Source: Aporrectodea caliginosa (Eukaryota > Annelida > Clitellata > Crassiclitellata > Lumbricidae). From it: a stretch of 64,000 bases of DNA. The number at the start of each line of letters is the position of its first letter. Within the stretch, counting starts at the first letter, position 1. The notes beneath the pieces were generated by a model that saw only the letters and a program-made list of their open reading frames with translations, was not told where the DNA came from and ran no database searches. The position numbers were made by a program, and so were the translations under genes. Below, piece by piece: positions 11,113 to 23,149 of this stretch. The DNA lies in assembly GCA_020284085.1 (NCBI GenBank), contig JACEVL010006447.1, positions 390,001 to 454,000 of the forward strand, given 5' to 3'.

Positions 11113-11873
11113 GCTAATCTGGGGTAAGGCATGCGAGAATGTTGTTTGTTGGCAAAGGAGGGTCTTGGAATCAGTGATGCGTGGAGTAATAATCGGACCC
11201 AATTCTGTCCATGATGGTCGCCTGAATTCGGTTCCACGATCCGCTACGCTTGAACGACTTTGGTGCTATAAACGGGAAGTGGATGGCTGTTGACCGGCAT
11301 TTGTGTACATCCCTGATATGAAGAGTCAGTGATGCGTAGACTGGTTTTGCGTTGCTGATGCGGCTGTTGCTGCTGATGGTGCTATTACAAGAGATGCAAT
11401 TTATGTGGCCTTATATTGTGTTACGTATAATGTGTGCATGCATGGCCTCCCCCAGAGGGATTGCACGCTGTTTCTAGAGATGATATCGAAAGGCGCTATA
11501 TAAATGCTCGGCTGTGGACACTGAGAGTTGTCAGTTTTATTATGGGATGCGTAGCTGTCTCTGTACATATCTCTGCCTCTGTCGTTTTCTCTGTCTCTGT
11601 CTCTGCCACTGTCTCTGTTGTTTTATCTATCTCTGTATATGTGTACCTGTGTCTCCCTCTCGTTTGCTCTCTCTGTCTCTCCCATCCAGTGGTTTTCCAT
11701 TAATTGTTCTGTTGATTTAGTTAACTGTTGGCATTATCGCCAAGTCCACACATATAATAAATAATTATTATCTCCCGCTGGCCTATAGTACTTTCGTTAT
11801 CAACTTCGCTGTCGTCAGCATCGACCATGGATCTCTATTCTCTACTATCGTCACGAACATCATTACTTCACAT
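11113..11873. other. Intergenic sequence with CT-rich tract
   Basis: Positions 11436-11510 carry a CCAGAGGGATTGCACGCTG...GGCGCTATATAAATG fragment like other retrotransposon tails; a related piece is at 12160-12195. Positions 11555-11690 are CTCTGTCT-rich. No gene is seen. Confidence 0.45.
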
Positions 11874-12020
11874 CGGAGATGGGTAACTAATCGATTAGAT
11901 TCTAGTCGATTAGCTAATCGATTGACAAACGGCTAATTCTAATTCTAATCGATTAGCTACAACATCTTGCAAATTATAATTCTAAACGATTAGCAATTTA
12001 ACTAATCGTGTCCATCTCTG
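11874..12020. mobile_element. 147-bp hAT-type MITE with 8-bp target duplication
   Basis: The left end CGGAGATGGG and right end CCATCTCTG are inverted repeats. CTTCACAT is duplicated exactly on both sides (11866-11873 and 12021-12028). The interior repeats AATCGATTAG-like palindromes. An 8-bp duplication with CAG-type ends is the hAT hallmark. Confidence 0.85.
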
Positions 12021-12279
12021 CTTCACATCGAGTTTGCTTGTATTGTAATGTAATTTAGTGAAGTTTATTGTGACATAATGTGATGCAAACTGCGCTTCTT
12101 CGGAGAGGTCGCTCGTGCACCAGCTCGTCTCACCACAGGAGAGCCCACTGGGTCAAAATGCGCATGCCTCCCCAGAGGGGTTGCACGCTGTCGATCCATG
12201 ACAATATGGGCTAAAGTCGAGGAAAAGAATCTGACGGAACTAAATATAGGCTAAATGCATCACCACAGACGCACAGACA

Positions 12280-12450
12280 GACAGAGACAGACAGGACAGA
12301 CGAGACGGACGGACGGGTGAACATAAAGATAAACATATCCACCAGAGAAATAGACAGACAGACCCAACAGAGAAAGATACAGTCAGACAGACAGAAAAAA
12401 GAGACAGATAGACAGACAGACAGACAGACAGATATAGACAAACAGATATA
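12280..12450. repeat. GACA-type simple repeat
   Basis: Interrupted (GACA)n. Confidence 0.85.
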
Positions 12451-12859
12451 GACATAGAGTCCGAGGCAGTGAAAACTATGTAATGTAATATAAACGAACC
12501 TGAGTCAAAGGTAAATTTTCAAGTTAATGTCGTCGTGTCATGCAAAGTCCATTCTCGCGCGGTGTATGAGCATTTGTATAGCGCCGTTTTAGGCTATGGA
12601 GTCGGTCGGTCTAGCCAGTTGTTCGTGGGATTAGATTTTCGTGGACTTTTCGTGACGAAACGATTGGTCTAGTTGATAGAAAGACTCGTTTCTGTTGACG
12701 ACCGATTAGGAACAGGCCTTGGTAACGAAGACGTCTCTAAGAATATCAATCAAATCAATCAAAACTATTCGTTTATTCAATATTTCTAAGAATTGATTGA
12801 CGTGTGGAGACAGCACCGAGAAATTGAGTTTTAACTGTGTGCATGTATACTGTTTAACT

Positions 12860-13200
12860 TTGGGTTAATGAGTTTGGGGAGAGAGGGTGTGTGAGTGGGT
12901 GGATGGTTGGGTGGATGGTTGGTTGGGTGCACGGTGCTTAGTTGAGTGAATGAAGCTGAAAAACGAGTTGGGAAGTGACTGAGTGGATGGGTGGGTGAGT
13001 GAATGAGTTGGAAAATGTTTGGGTGGATGTGCGAGCGAGTGAGTAAGTGGGTGAGTGGGAACGTGAGTTGGTGAGTGGGTGAATGAATGAATAGTGGGTG
13101 CGTGGGTGGGTGGGTTCGTGGGTGAGTGCAGAAGTGAGAGAGTGGTTGGGGAAGTTAACGGGCAAGTCAACGACAAAATTGGTGCGTGAGAGTTTGAGTT
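12860..13200. repeat. GTGA/GGTG-type minisatellite-like tract
   Basis: About 340 bp of G/T-rich repeats built on GTGAGTGGGTGG words. Threonine/proline-rich ORFs on the other strand are artefacts. Confidence 0.8.
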
Positions 13201-13555
13201 TGTCTTTGGGAACAGGTGCGTGGGAAAACATGTCCCCTAAGAGTCCAATAATTAATTTTGTTTATTTGAGGATTTGATTGTTATTTGTTGTTTTTTAAAT
13301 TAATTTTATATAGTCTCTGCAGTCTGCACACAAACACACAGTACCTATATTATTACTCTTTGCATATCCTAAAATATTTTCCCCTCTGATACAACGAATG
13401 TATACCGTAGAATGAGGTTACTTTTGCCCGTGTCACTGATGACTGCATGTGACCCAAATTGAAAAATTAGTTTTTTTACCTTCTGGCCTTCCGTAGTTAT
13501 CTCGTGGTTTCGACATCGACGACGTCTTTTTTTATTCCCATGCATAGGCTATGCA

Positions 13556-13860
13556 TTCAGCTCATTTTAGCATAGGCCCTATCTTATTATTCCTCTATAG
13601 GGCATAGGCCTATAGACAACTCCATTTTAACATACTTCATTCAAATGATATAAAACCTAAGAAACAATCATTTGGGTTGGTGAAAATAATTCTTTGCGTT
13701 AATAGAAGCTAGGTTTATTAAAATTATTCTTTGAGTATAGGCCTAAATAGAAGTTGGATTAATAAAAAAATAATTCATTGCGTAAATAGAAGTTGGATTG
13801 ATGACAGTAGTCATTAAGCTAAAAGATAATTGAAATAATGAAATAGCGTATACGCTAAAA
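13556..13860 (-). mobile_element. Minisatellite-cored element, second locus (inverse orientation)
   Basis: Positions 13676-13815 hold about 3.5 copies of the ~40 bp repeat seen at 2.4-3.3 kb, on the opposite strand (AATAGAAGTTGGATT). CATTTTAGCATA at the left and its inverse TACGCTAAAATG at the right suggest the same subterminal sequence as the first locus. Confidence 0.5.
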
Positions 13861-13939
13861 TGGAGTTGACCATAGCCTACATAATAATTACATACGCTAG
13901 GCCTTATTACTCTTTACTGAAAAAAACAAGAATGAAAAT

Positions 13940-14610
13940 CATTCATTCATTCATTCATATCGAATATTTAGATATCGCCCCTTCAAGAAAACTACTCAGA
14001 GGCGCTCCCAACTCCAGCACGGCCAAAAAGAACAACCTTATGGTGAGAAAGGATCATAAGAGAGAAGGTCCTAGGAAAGGGGCGAAGCTCCAGAGGGAGG
14101 CCGTTCCAGGTCGAAGAACCCATCACCGAGAAAGCGCGGTTCTGCATAATGGAGGTTCGGGCAAAAGGGATAAGTATAGGAGACCCTGTTCAGATGAGTG
14201 GAGGGATCGAGAGCCCCTAGCACTAAGGATAGAGTAGCAGAGCTCACGAAAGTAGGCAGGAGCGAGGCCCAACAGGCAGCGCCAGACTAGGGCAGCTATC
14301 TTAAACACAAAATTAATCCGCTGCTCAGAGGGGAGCCAGAGGAGAACGTCGTGAATGTAGGCTATCAAGAGACGTGGCCAAATTTGAATATACGGCCGAT
14401 AAGGCGGGCAGCATAACGCAAGATTCGATCCAAGCACCCCAGTCGACCAGCCGGGAGGCCAGCGTAGAGCGAGCTACAGTAATGAAGTTTAGTTGTGACG
14501 AAGGCATGGATAAGAGTAGAGGTATACAGGAGAAGTGAGCGGGCGACAGTGCGGAGCTGGCACAATTTGAGCCTCGGTCCAAGGTGAGGCCTAGGTCACG
14601 CACAGCAGTA
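13940..14610 (-). pseudogene. CR1/L2-like reverse transcriptase relic, 3' portion
   Basis: The - strand contains, over several broken frames, peptides matching the C-terminal half of the ORF at 57851-59440: RDLGLTLD, TLASRLVDWGAWIES, AARLIGRIFKFGHVS, LLWLPSEQRI and ALVWRCLLGLAPAYFRELC. It ends in the family's 3' untranslated sequence with a GAATGAAT tail at about 13943. It is truncated upstream and frameshifted, so it is dead. Confidence 0.85.
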
Positions 14611-14764
14611 ATTAACAGTTAACAGCCTACAATGGCGTTTTACCGTTTCATGAATCACAATCGGTAAACATGTTGCGATTATTTTACCAGAATTTGGTAC
14701 TTTTCAGTGTAAAATTTGTTGAAATTTCTTCCGAAATGTTTGCAAGCCTAAAACAATTCTTCTA

Positions 14765-15272
14765 ACGGTACCGGTCAGCATTGCATCAGCTGAGATGAGC
14801 TTCTCTTCATTACGTCTACTAAAAACATGGTTGAGAGACCAAATGGGTCTGGAAAGGTTGACCGCTTTAGCCCTCCTGAACGCGCATCAAGAAATTTAAG
14901 TAGATGCGGAGAAAGTGATTGATCACAAAGATTGGAAACAGAAGATTGGAATTTGTTTTGTAACATGTTATAAAGTTGAGAAACTATTAATTTGATAAGT
15001 CATTTTAATTATAATTCCTTTGATCTTGGAAACTATTTGAGATCAAACCGTTAATAAAAATGAACTATTAATTCTTCAAACAATTGTCGTGAAGATCCAT
15101 AACACTTGATAGGTAGCTAGGCTATTACATTTATCGTTGCATTTGGCATTTATTTTTAAAAATCTTGGTATAAAATTGTTTACATTTATCTGCGTTTTAT
15201 ATAATTACTAAATCGCTCATGGGAACCCACAGAAATCGCCCCCCGTAAAGAAAAAGTCTAGATCCGCCTCTG
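14765..15272 (+). pseudogene. hAT transposase C-terminal relic
   Basis: From about 14770 one frame reads VPVSIASAEMSFSSLRLLK, then TWLRDQMGLERLTALALLNA. This is the hAT C-terminal domain with the usual ER-FS altered to EM-FS. A stop follows shortly and similarity resumes beyond it. The segment ends in CTAGATCCGCCTCTG, whose inverse CAGAGGCGGATCTAG is a typical hAT terminus. The left end is not present. Confidence 0.8.
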
Positions 15273-15529
15273 TCAGTGGGTGGGTAAGTTAGGAAGTTGT
15301 TGCACAAGAAAAGAAATCGGAGACAAAGAACGAAATGCGATGGGAAATGAAAGCAAGAGAGAAGCGCAGTGGCTGGAAATCATTCTTAGGATCGGTCGAT
15401 AAGAGTTCGATTCATGGGAGACGAATTCATCAATTACGCCATCTCGCTCTAAGTTATTTCTGGTAAACACGCGAATTGATGTAGCACAAGGGATGGGACT
15501 AATGTTGCACCAGAAAGGAAATACAGGGG

Positions 15530-15915
15530 CTTAGACAGACAAAAACACATACACACAGATATGAACACGTGCAAGTACACATACACTTGCAAGTGCATAC
15601 ACATGCACAGACAGAGAGAAAAGACAAGCACAGAGTGATCGAGAGAGATAGAGATAGGCTGACACAGAATGAGAGGCGGACAATAGCAAGGAAGAGACAG
15701 AGTAAGAAGCAGAGATGGACAGAGAGAGAAACAGACAGGCGCAGGCAGAGCCAGAGTCAGAGACGCAGAAGGAAAGGGTGACCTGGACAGAGGCACGGAA
15801 GCACAGTAACAGACAGACAGACACAGAGTGAGAGAGACATAGTCAGAGAGATACACAGAGATACAGAGACAGAGACAAGAGAAACAGAGACAGACAAATA
15901 CAGACAGACAGAGGG
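15530..15915. repeat. GACA/CACA-rich simple repeats
   Basis: Interrupted (ACAC)n and (GACA)n. ORFs here are artefacts. Confidence 0.85.
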
Positions 15916-16064
15916 AGGGATATTTTGGCTAATAGTTGGCTCGCGTTTGGCTAATGTGGCTTTTTAAGCAACTGTTATAAGCCACAATGATTAAATAGCA
16001 ATTTAATTACAGCCAATAAAATTTACAGCCTCAGACGCTTATTCGATTATGGGCACAAAACATG

Positions 16065-16355
16065 TCGAAGAGTCCGTAGAACAGGAAGAAGAACAGGAAG
16101 AGGAAGAGGAAGAGGAAGAGGAAAAAGCAGAGGCAGATAAAAATGCAACAGAACGCGAAAAAGAAGAAGCGGAAAATGAGGAGGAGGAGGAAGAGGAAGA
16201 AGAATTGAATAAGAAGAAAAAAGACGAAGAAAAAATAAAAAATAGGAAGAATATGTGAAGAAAGATGAAGAAGAAGACGATGTAAAAGAAAACGAAGAAG
16301 AGGAGAAGGAGAGAAGGGAGAAGGAGAGACAGAAGAAGAGAAGGAAGAAGACATC
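16065..16355. repeat. Polypurine GAA/GAG tract
   Basis: Almost pure A/G for about 290 bp, giving a poly-Glu ORF on one strand and poly-Ser/Phe on the other. Not considered coding. Confidence 0.85.
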
Positions 16356-16598
16356 ATTTGATGGTAACATTAGTCATTCTCGGGCGAGGGAACATTAGGG
16401 CATAACCAGAGGAACACTAGGGCAGACTGCTCTATAGTGCTCTAAACGCAGCGTTGACTACTTCCGTTGATATAATGCCGCGGCCGGACAGAGAATTGAC
16501 CGACCGACAGGGAACCAGTGGAGATAGACGGACTAACGTAAATCTTCGACCAGCGAGAACGGATATCTGGTGAACAGTGTATCGCTCAATATTTACAG

Positions 16599-16599
16599 C

Positions 16600-16660
<61 letters not shown>

Positions 16661-16815
16661 TGTATGTATGTATGTATGTATGTATGTATGTATGTATGTA
16701 TGTATGTATGTATGTATGTATGTATGTATGCATGAACGTATGTCTGTATGTATGTACTGTATGTATTGTATGCATGTATGTATGTATGTATGTATGTATG
16801 TATGTATGTATGCAT
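16599..16815. repeat. Compound microsatellite (GACA)n-(TGTA)n
   Basis: (CAGA)n runs directly into (TGTA)n at about 16660. Two further (TGTA)n runs follow after short interruptions. Confidence 0.95.
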
Positions 16816-16874
16816 TATGTATTCGTTGATTATTATCAATCTGGTAGACAAAACGGAACCAGGCACAAGTACAA

Positions 16875-17103
16875 ATATGCCCGATAGCGCATTGGATAAC
16901 ATCTGGCACAGAGACCGAGAGGTACCGAGTTCGAGCCCCCGTTGGGCGGATATGCTTTGTAGGCTGCTATTAGCGCCGTTGTATTGTAGGCTGTCGGTTC
17001 TGTTAGTAGTTAAGATTTAAATTGCATAACATGTAAATGTACAGCGCAGTGCGTTTGTCAGGCGCTTATTAAAGAAAATATATTATTATTATTATATTAT
17101 TAT
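16875..17103 (+). mobile_element. tRNA-derived SINE (family B)
   Basis: An A-box-like TAGCGCATTGGATAACATCTGG and a B-box GAGTTCGAGCCCC lie about 30 bp apart. A short body follows, ending GTCAGGCGCTTATTAAAG and a (TTA)n tail. The head differs from family A. Confidence 0.65.
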
Positions 17104-17814
17104 ATGTAGGCCTACGTATGTATTAGGGACCTGCGAATACCAAATTTTCAGTCGAATCGAATATCGAATCGAATCAGCGGGTAGGCCTACTAGCTTGATA
17201 TTCATGCAGTGTGTAGGCCCTAACTGATAACACAGGCGAACCACAGTAGGCCTAATACAGTTATCAATATAATTATCCATGTAGTATCGTTCCGTTAGCT
17301 CCGTGATTCGATATTCGTCTGCTTTCGGTTGATAAATCCGTCCGTTCGTCAGTTTTCGTGAACATCCTCAGCTACTTCGTCGGAATATCTCTGTCGTGTC
17401 TCCATCTCCCGCTGTTGTCTGCCACTTGTTGTGACAAACGCCTGTCATGATGACGCTGCAGATTGGTCCGACGGTGAAAAACCATCGCGCAAAACCATCT
17501 CACTGCTGCGAACAATTTTTTTAGAAGAGTGACATTAAATTTGAGTTCAGATGGACTTCTATGACGAATTAATATTTAATACGCGCGTTTAAATGATTGA
17601 TTGACAGCTGCACTGTGTGTATATATATATATCTATCCTGGGAGTGTGTATAATACCCTTGTTGGACTGATTTGTTGCCATGCATTATGTAATAATTGGC
17701 TAGTTTTTACAGGTATACGTAGACTGTAGAGTCAGACGTGACGCGCAAGATTCACTGACGTCAGCGACTTCAATTTTGCTACAGACAGAGTAGATTTGTG
17801 TTGAGCTAAGTTAT
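17104..17814. other. Intergenic sequence
   Basis: GAATCGAATATCGAATCG-type words at 17150-17180 resemble hAT subterminal sequence, but I cannot find a matching end. Otherwise nothing is recognised. Confidence 0.35.
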
Positions 17815-18228
17815 CAGAGGTGTAAAAGCTTTTTTAATGACGGGCCAGTGGCAATATTTTCCACCAAAGGACCAGAGGTCCGAAGGCGCCTATGCAAAAT
17901 GGGGGAAGGGTCTGGGAGGGAGCTCCGAGGGAGCTCGGTGAGCTCGTTCCCAGAAATGTTTTTACAAAACTAAATCTCAAATGGTGCATATAGTTAACAC
18001 AGTCTCAAATTTGACCTTAATAATTATTATCGAAAACTTCTATTTCAGAGTGAGGATTTAGTATTGACTGGCTTGTTGCTAGCATAGAAATTTGATTTCG
18101 CTTTATACGCAGTGAAAATGACGCATTTCAACTTTTATTCTCAAATTGTGTATTACGACGCTCCGCGGGCCAGAAAAACATCGTCGGCGGGCCAGAAATG
18201 GCCCGCGGCCGGACTTTTGACGCCTCTG
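17815..18228. mobile_element. hAT-like non-autonomous element, ends CAGAGGTGT / ACGCCTCTG
   Basis: CAGAGGTGTAAAAG at the left pairs with CTTTTGACGCCTCTG at the right. Interior GGGCC-rich blocks (GACGGGCCAG, GGGCCAGAAATGGCCCGCGG) are typical of such elements. The flanks AGCTAAGTTAT and AGCTAACCTAT match at 9 of 11 positions, longer than the usual 8-bp duplication. Confidence 0.65.
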
Positions 18229-19750
18229 AGCTAACCTATAGATAGACATTTCGATGTGCAAAATTGGGTTTCTGCGTTGAATTAAAACGAAGAAATATTT
18301 GAAATCGTTGTCGGACATGTGTCAGTGTAAACTGATAGCCACGCATGCACTAGCATAGTAAAGTTCCTATAGCCTATGTAGAATTGATACGGTACAATAC
18401 AGTTATAGTAGGTTATATAGACTAAAGAAACCCAAGAATACAAGAGACAGCTGAAGTGAAGAAAGGAATTGGAAATCACTCGGGCTTTCTTCAAAGAATC
18501 GTCAGCCACACAGCAAAATTGTTAAGGCTATTAGTTACATTATTAGCCTAATGGATTCTACCTTTTAGGATTCTGCTATTAATAGATTCTCCTGTCCAGT
18601 TTCTGCTATTAGACTCACTAGATTCTACTGTAACTAGATTCCAGTGGCGTCAACACGATTGGCAAATTAGTGGGACTGGGGTGAAGTAGCCCATTGGGGT
18701 CCAGAAACTTATGCTTTTTTGCATATATTGAAAAATTTGTGTGCCATTTCTGGTAATCTAAATATACGTTTAAATGGATTAGTAAGGAAAAAGAAAAATA
18801 CATAATTATGAAAGCATAAGAATTATTATACTGCATAAAGAAAAAAAATAGCCAAGTGTACTGCAGTGCAAAAGTGTAGGCCTGCATGTTTTGGCAACTA
18901 GTATAAACTAAGAGATTGAAATTTACTGTTAAATGCTTTTATATGAAAGTATAGGTAGATTACAATCGGAAAGGAAATTTTATGAAGTTCACAAAATTAC
19001 AGAAAAAATTGTTTATCAGCTTTTTGAATTATTGATATAATCACTAGATCCTGCGTGTCTTCTGCTAGTTCTGCTAAAATGCAGCTTCTAAGTTACAGGA
19101 TTCCAAAAATAACACCACGACTGTCTCTCAATAATCGGAGTTATCGGACCGCAGCCGGAAGATAGGAGTTTCTTTCCCATTGGAGAAAGTCGGGAATGAT
19201 TTAAATGTTACTTCAGAGAAACTGAAAATGGCATCTGCGATTCTTCCGTCTGCGATAAGAGGGCAATCAGGGCATACGAAAAAGTGCATTGCATCTCTCT
19301 GTTAATACGATTATTTGAACCATTGAAATAAATGATAAAACTCAGAACTTACTTTCAATTCATGTCGACGGAATATGACATTACTATAATGATTATAATT
19401 TCGATGAGACAATAATTATTAAACTAAAGTAGTAAAAGTTCAACGACGCGAATTAACTTTAAAGTATTGTCTAGCTTTTAGCAGACGAAAAGTGGTACGG
19501 AAAAAGTATGTTGTTGCTGCATGTAGGCTACCACCCTTAAAAAGTGGTACGGCAAAAGCCGTAGGCCTATAGCACAAGTAGACCTATAGAGGGCGACTCC
19601 ACTGCTATAGATTCAATAATTTTTATACTAGATTGCTTTTTTGCCTAGGCCACCGGCCAAGTCTGTTCGTGGGCCAACCTCTGCATGGTGACTAAAACAA
19701 TCCTGGTTTGGTATAGGCCTTACTTCCTAACGGAATTTTTATTCTTAATA
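18229..19750. other. Intergenic sequence without gene
   Basis: Positions 18560-18640 contain repeated CTAGATTCT words that recur at 20175-20200. A CAGTGGCGTCA start at about 18643 looks like a transposon end, but no partner was found. Confidence 0.35.
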
Positions 19751-19754
19751 GCAT

Positions 19755-19828
<74 letters not shown>

Positions 19829-19830
19829 TC
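19755..19830. repeat. (TAA)n microsatellite
   Basis: Uninterrupted trinucleotide repeat, next to the retroelement tail listed at 19865. Confidence 0.95.
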
Positions 19831-19864
19831 CGATAACTAATAACTCCGATAACTCCGATTAGTG

Positions 19865-20050
19865 ATCCAGCGGTTCAATGCGGTGGCTTTCCGCGGTACT
19901 TTTGCCACACTGGACCTTAACGACGAATAGGTGCCGTTCCAGACGAATTTTTATTGTTCTTAATTAATGTTTAAGTCCCTGAGGGATCATGTATACTTCG
20001 GGGCCAAAATTTAATAATAATAATAATAAAAACAATAAAAATAATAATAA
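19865..20050 (+). pseudogene. 3' end of a retroelement (QRFNAVAFRGTF family) with TAA-repeat tail
   Basis: The frame from 19865 reads IQRFNAVAFRGTFATLDLNDE then stops. It is followed by an untranslated stretch (AGGTGCCGTTCCAGACG...CCCTGAGGGATCAT) and (TAA)n. The same peptide and 3' sequence recur at 33.7-34.6 kb. Confidence 0.7.
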
Positions 20051-20204
20051 TTATCTTTAACCTCGCGTTGGCTATAGAGCAGAGAGCGCCTGTGATTATT
20101 TTATTCTTGGAAATTGGCACCACGCAAATTTCTAATTATCACCAGAACCTTCTATAGTTACCTATTCTAAAATTATTAGTCTACTGCTGTAACTAGATTC
20201 CACA

Positions 20205-20480
20205 AGGAAGATGAGGAGGAGGAGGGATGAGACAAAGAGGAAGGGGAAGAAGGCGACAGAGGAGGAAGAGTAGGTAAAGGGTAAAGAGGGTGAGAATGAG
20301 GAGAAAGGGAAATGGCGTCCAGATCCGTTTCAATTCCGTCTCATCGACCATTCCATTAATTCGAATTTGGCGACGGTCGTTGTTATTCCCCTCTCCATTC
20401 TCCCCTTTTCCCTCTTCCCTCTTCCTCTTCCCTCTCCTTTCCCCACTTCCCTCTTCCCTCGTCCCTACCTCAAATCCTCC
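20205..20480. repeat. Purine-rich then pyrimidine-rich low-complexity block
   Basis: GAGGAAG-rich (20205-20310) followed by CCCTCTTCC-rich sequence (20390-20480). Confidence 0.7.
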
Positions 20481-20639
20481 TTCCGTCCCTCTGTCTCTCT
20501 CCAACAACGACACAAGCAAGAATCGTCAAATTGGTTTCCGATGCCATCCAGCTGCAACAACAACACCCTTCTCAAATTACACCCTCTGACCTCCCTTAAG
20601 CCTCCCGCCGACCCCTACTCTGTCTAATACAATCGGTGA

Positions 20640-20731
20640 ATATATATAACATTATATAATATATATATTATGTTACGCATGGTGAATGTATCCATTTTAT
20701 ACATATATATATATATACTGTATGATGAATA

Positions 20732-20774
<43 letters not shown>

Positions 20775-20775
20775 T
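20640..20775. repeat. (TA)n microsatellite
   Basis: Several TA runs, the longest at about 20735-20772. Confidence 0.9.
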
Positions 20776-20921
20776 ACTGGAACGTGGCTATTGTAGTTTG
20801 GAAATGATGATTGAATTAGAAAAGATCAGATGTCATTGCGTGCGGCAAGATTGCATGCAATCTAATGAAATCTGTTCTAATGTAATCTAATCTAGCCTAA
20901 TCTAATATCGTCTGATGCGAA

Positions 20922-21486
20922 CAGTATACGGGCAAAAGTTAACTATAAAGTTGAAAACTTTTAATTAAACTAACAAAATTTAGTTAAGGAAAAGGTTTAA
21001 CTAGAAAAAAATAGTTCAGTTAAAACCATAGTTTAACTAATATATTTTAATTATTAACTAAAACGTTTAACTAACAAAATCAGCAACTATGCAACTATTT
21101 TCCGCAATGATTGTAATGAGCAACTGGTTTTATTACTCAAGTCAAGTGAACTGGATTGCATTGCACGATGCCTCATCGTTTGCATTAGCAACTGTCTTCG
21201 TGATTTTCTGGTAGAACTGTAGGTTACTAGGACTATTAGTCTAGTACACATGACGTAGTTTGAAAGTGAAATTGTCATTGAGGCTCGGCATTATTAAAGT
21301 TCACTTAACATCTGTTATTGTAAAAGTGTTCGTGAAAAAGTTTGTAAAAAAGTTTGAATAAGTTTAACTAACTAGTTTTAGTTTAGTTAACTGATTTAAA
21401 AAATCAGGTGCCAACTTTAGTTAAACTATTTTAGTTGAAAAATAGTTAAATTTTAACTAAATTAATTAGTTTAGTGCCCATCACTG
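20922..21486. mobile_element. hAT-like non-autonomous element, 565 bp
   Basis: The ends CAGTATACGGGC and GTGCCCATCACTG are imperfect inverted repeats. The subterminal regions are rich in AACTAAAA and its inverse TTTTAGTT. The flanks GATGCGAA and GATACAAA match at 6 of 8 positions, consistent with a decayed 8-bp duplication. No transposase is recognised inside. Confidence 0.7.
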
Positions 21487-23025
21487 GATACAAATTATCC
21501 GATCCAAAACAATCCAAGGCTAGTACAACCTGATCCGAACTCCTCCGTTGTGTTCTAATCTACTCAATCCTCGCCTAATCTAATCCAATCCAATGCCATA
21601 TAATCTACATGTAATCTAATCCGTGCAGGGAGTTCAGCAAGAGTGCAGCTTGCGTTTGTCCTTGTCACTGACTCGCAGTTACTGTCCTTCAGTCGATATG
21701 ATATGGCGCCGGGTCCTGCTCAGCCTCAGCTTTCAGAGCGCCATTATCCGGCTATTAGAGAGGATCAGACGGACGGAGGAGACGACCAGGCACCTGCTGA
21801 ACGATCGAAGGATGAGATTAGCATCATTTGCTTCTCGATGAGAGGCTCAGTCAGTCGCTGAATCCGAGCCGCATCAGTTGAAACCTTGGAGAAACGGAAA
21901 CGTTTAATGAGCAGATTGTACGAGGAGTGTCATCGAACGGTGTGACGGTCGCATTAAACGAAGTTCACCAGTCCACAAAATAACAATAGCAGTTCTCTAG
22001 AAACACGATACAGACACGATACACGATACATACACCCATCGGTTATAATGTCTGGAAAGAGCGGAAACCAATGTCACTCTTACCATTATACTGTTATTCC
22101 TTTTTGCACGAACTCGTTGACACAAACGCGACAAGGTTACAAAATCTGCAGTTTAGATATTGATTAAACAAAAATAATAGTCAAATGGCTAAGAGGCTAA
22201 GAATGTACTAAAGACTGAGGTCTAATTGCTAAAGAAAATTATTGTTTAGCTTAATACACCATAAAGGCTAAAGCACTCTAGGTATGAAATTCTGATCATC
22301 GTTGTTTACGAAATATCCGAAACATACGAAACAGCAGAAACTGTAAGGCAGTCGACCGACGACTTTCAAGGTCGACTATCCATCCGGCTTCGAAACGTTT
22401 CTTGCTCGATTTGTAGAAATAGCGTTGCTGGGTCAATGGGTCATGGTAGCTGAATGTAGAACACGGTTTCGAGCCTTCACTCAGGTGGTCACAGTATAGG
22501 AACCTTGTCCAAGTCTTTCACACACAGTTGTTCAACTCCATCGATGTAGGCTATGACATGGTCGTGTGTGCCATTGTGAACTTTGGACGGAAGGCAATTT
22601 CAAATACGGTCGTACCGCATAGCGTTAACTCGCTCAAACACAGAAAGTCTTTGATTTTCTACTGTATGTAATTATTAACAAACACGCCAACAGTATAGGT
22701 CATACTTTAGAATCCGACATGAAACTCTGCACGCACGAATCTAGATATTTGTAACTGAAAGATTTCAACTAGGTCCACGACAGAATACCTGCACAAATCT
22801 CTGTTTCGCGCTCTTTCAGCAATGCATACACGTGGAACTGTCGTTTGTATACGCACGTTCCCGCCATGCAAATAAAGCAGATCTGCCTGGTCTAAACTGG
22901 TCGACATGTAAGACCGGAATAGACAACTACAAGTCAACCTTGAACCTAACGTTCCTACATTTACCTAAGATAATGGTAAGATAATGACGCAGCAGCTGTT
23001 GCGATATTTCAAATCCTGTCACCTT
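21487..23025. other. Intergenic sequence without gene
   Basis: TCTAATC-rich sequence borders the previous element. Two overlapping 72-codon ORFs near 21623-21861 have no recognisable domain. Nothing else is seen. Confidence 0.4.
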
Positions 23026-23090
23026 TTCAATCAATCAATCATAGAATTCATATAGCGCCTCTTCAAGGGGCTGTACTCAGAAGCGCTTTT
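23026..23090 (-). repeat. CR1/L2-like 3' tail, - strand
   Basis: The inverse reads AAGCGCTTCTGAGTAC...GGCGCTATATGAATT with a GATTGATT tail. Confidence 0.65.
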
Positions 23091-23149
23091 CCAAGGTTAC
23101 ATGCACAATCCGGCTTTAAAAACGACTATCCGACAGAACCAGATCTTCT

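Noticed and set aside
16049..16258. Poly-Glu ORF
   Set aside because: Polypurine tract without gene structure; both strands are open because of composition.
18643..20205. Possible 1.5 kb element between repeated CTAGATTCC flanks
   Set aside because: A CAGTGGCGTCA start is present but no matching right end, and the CTAGATTC words are themselves locally repeated.
21623..21861. Overlapping 72-codon ORFs
   Set aside because: No homology recognised, no splice or poly(A) context; likely chance.
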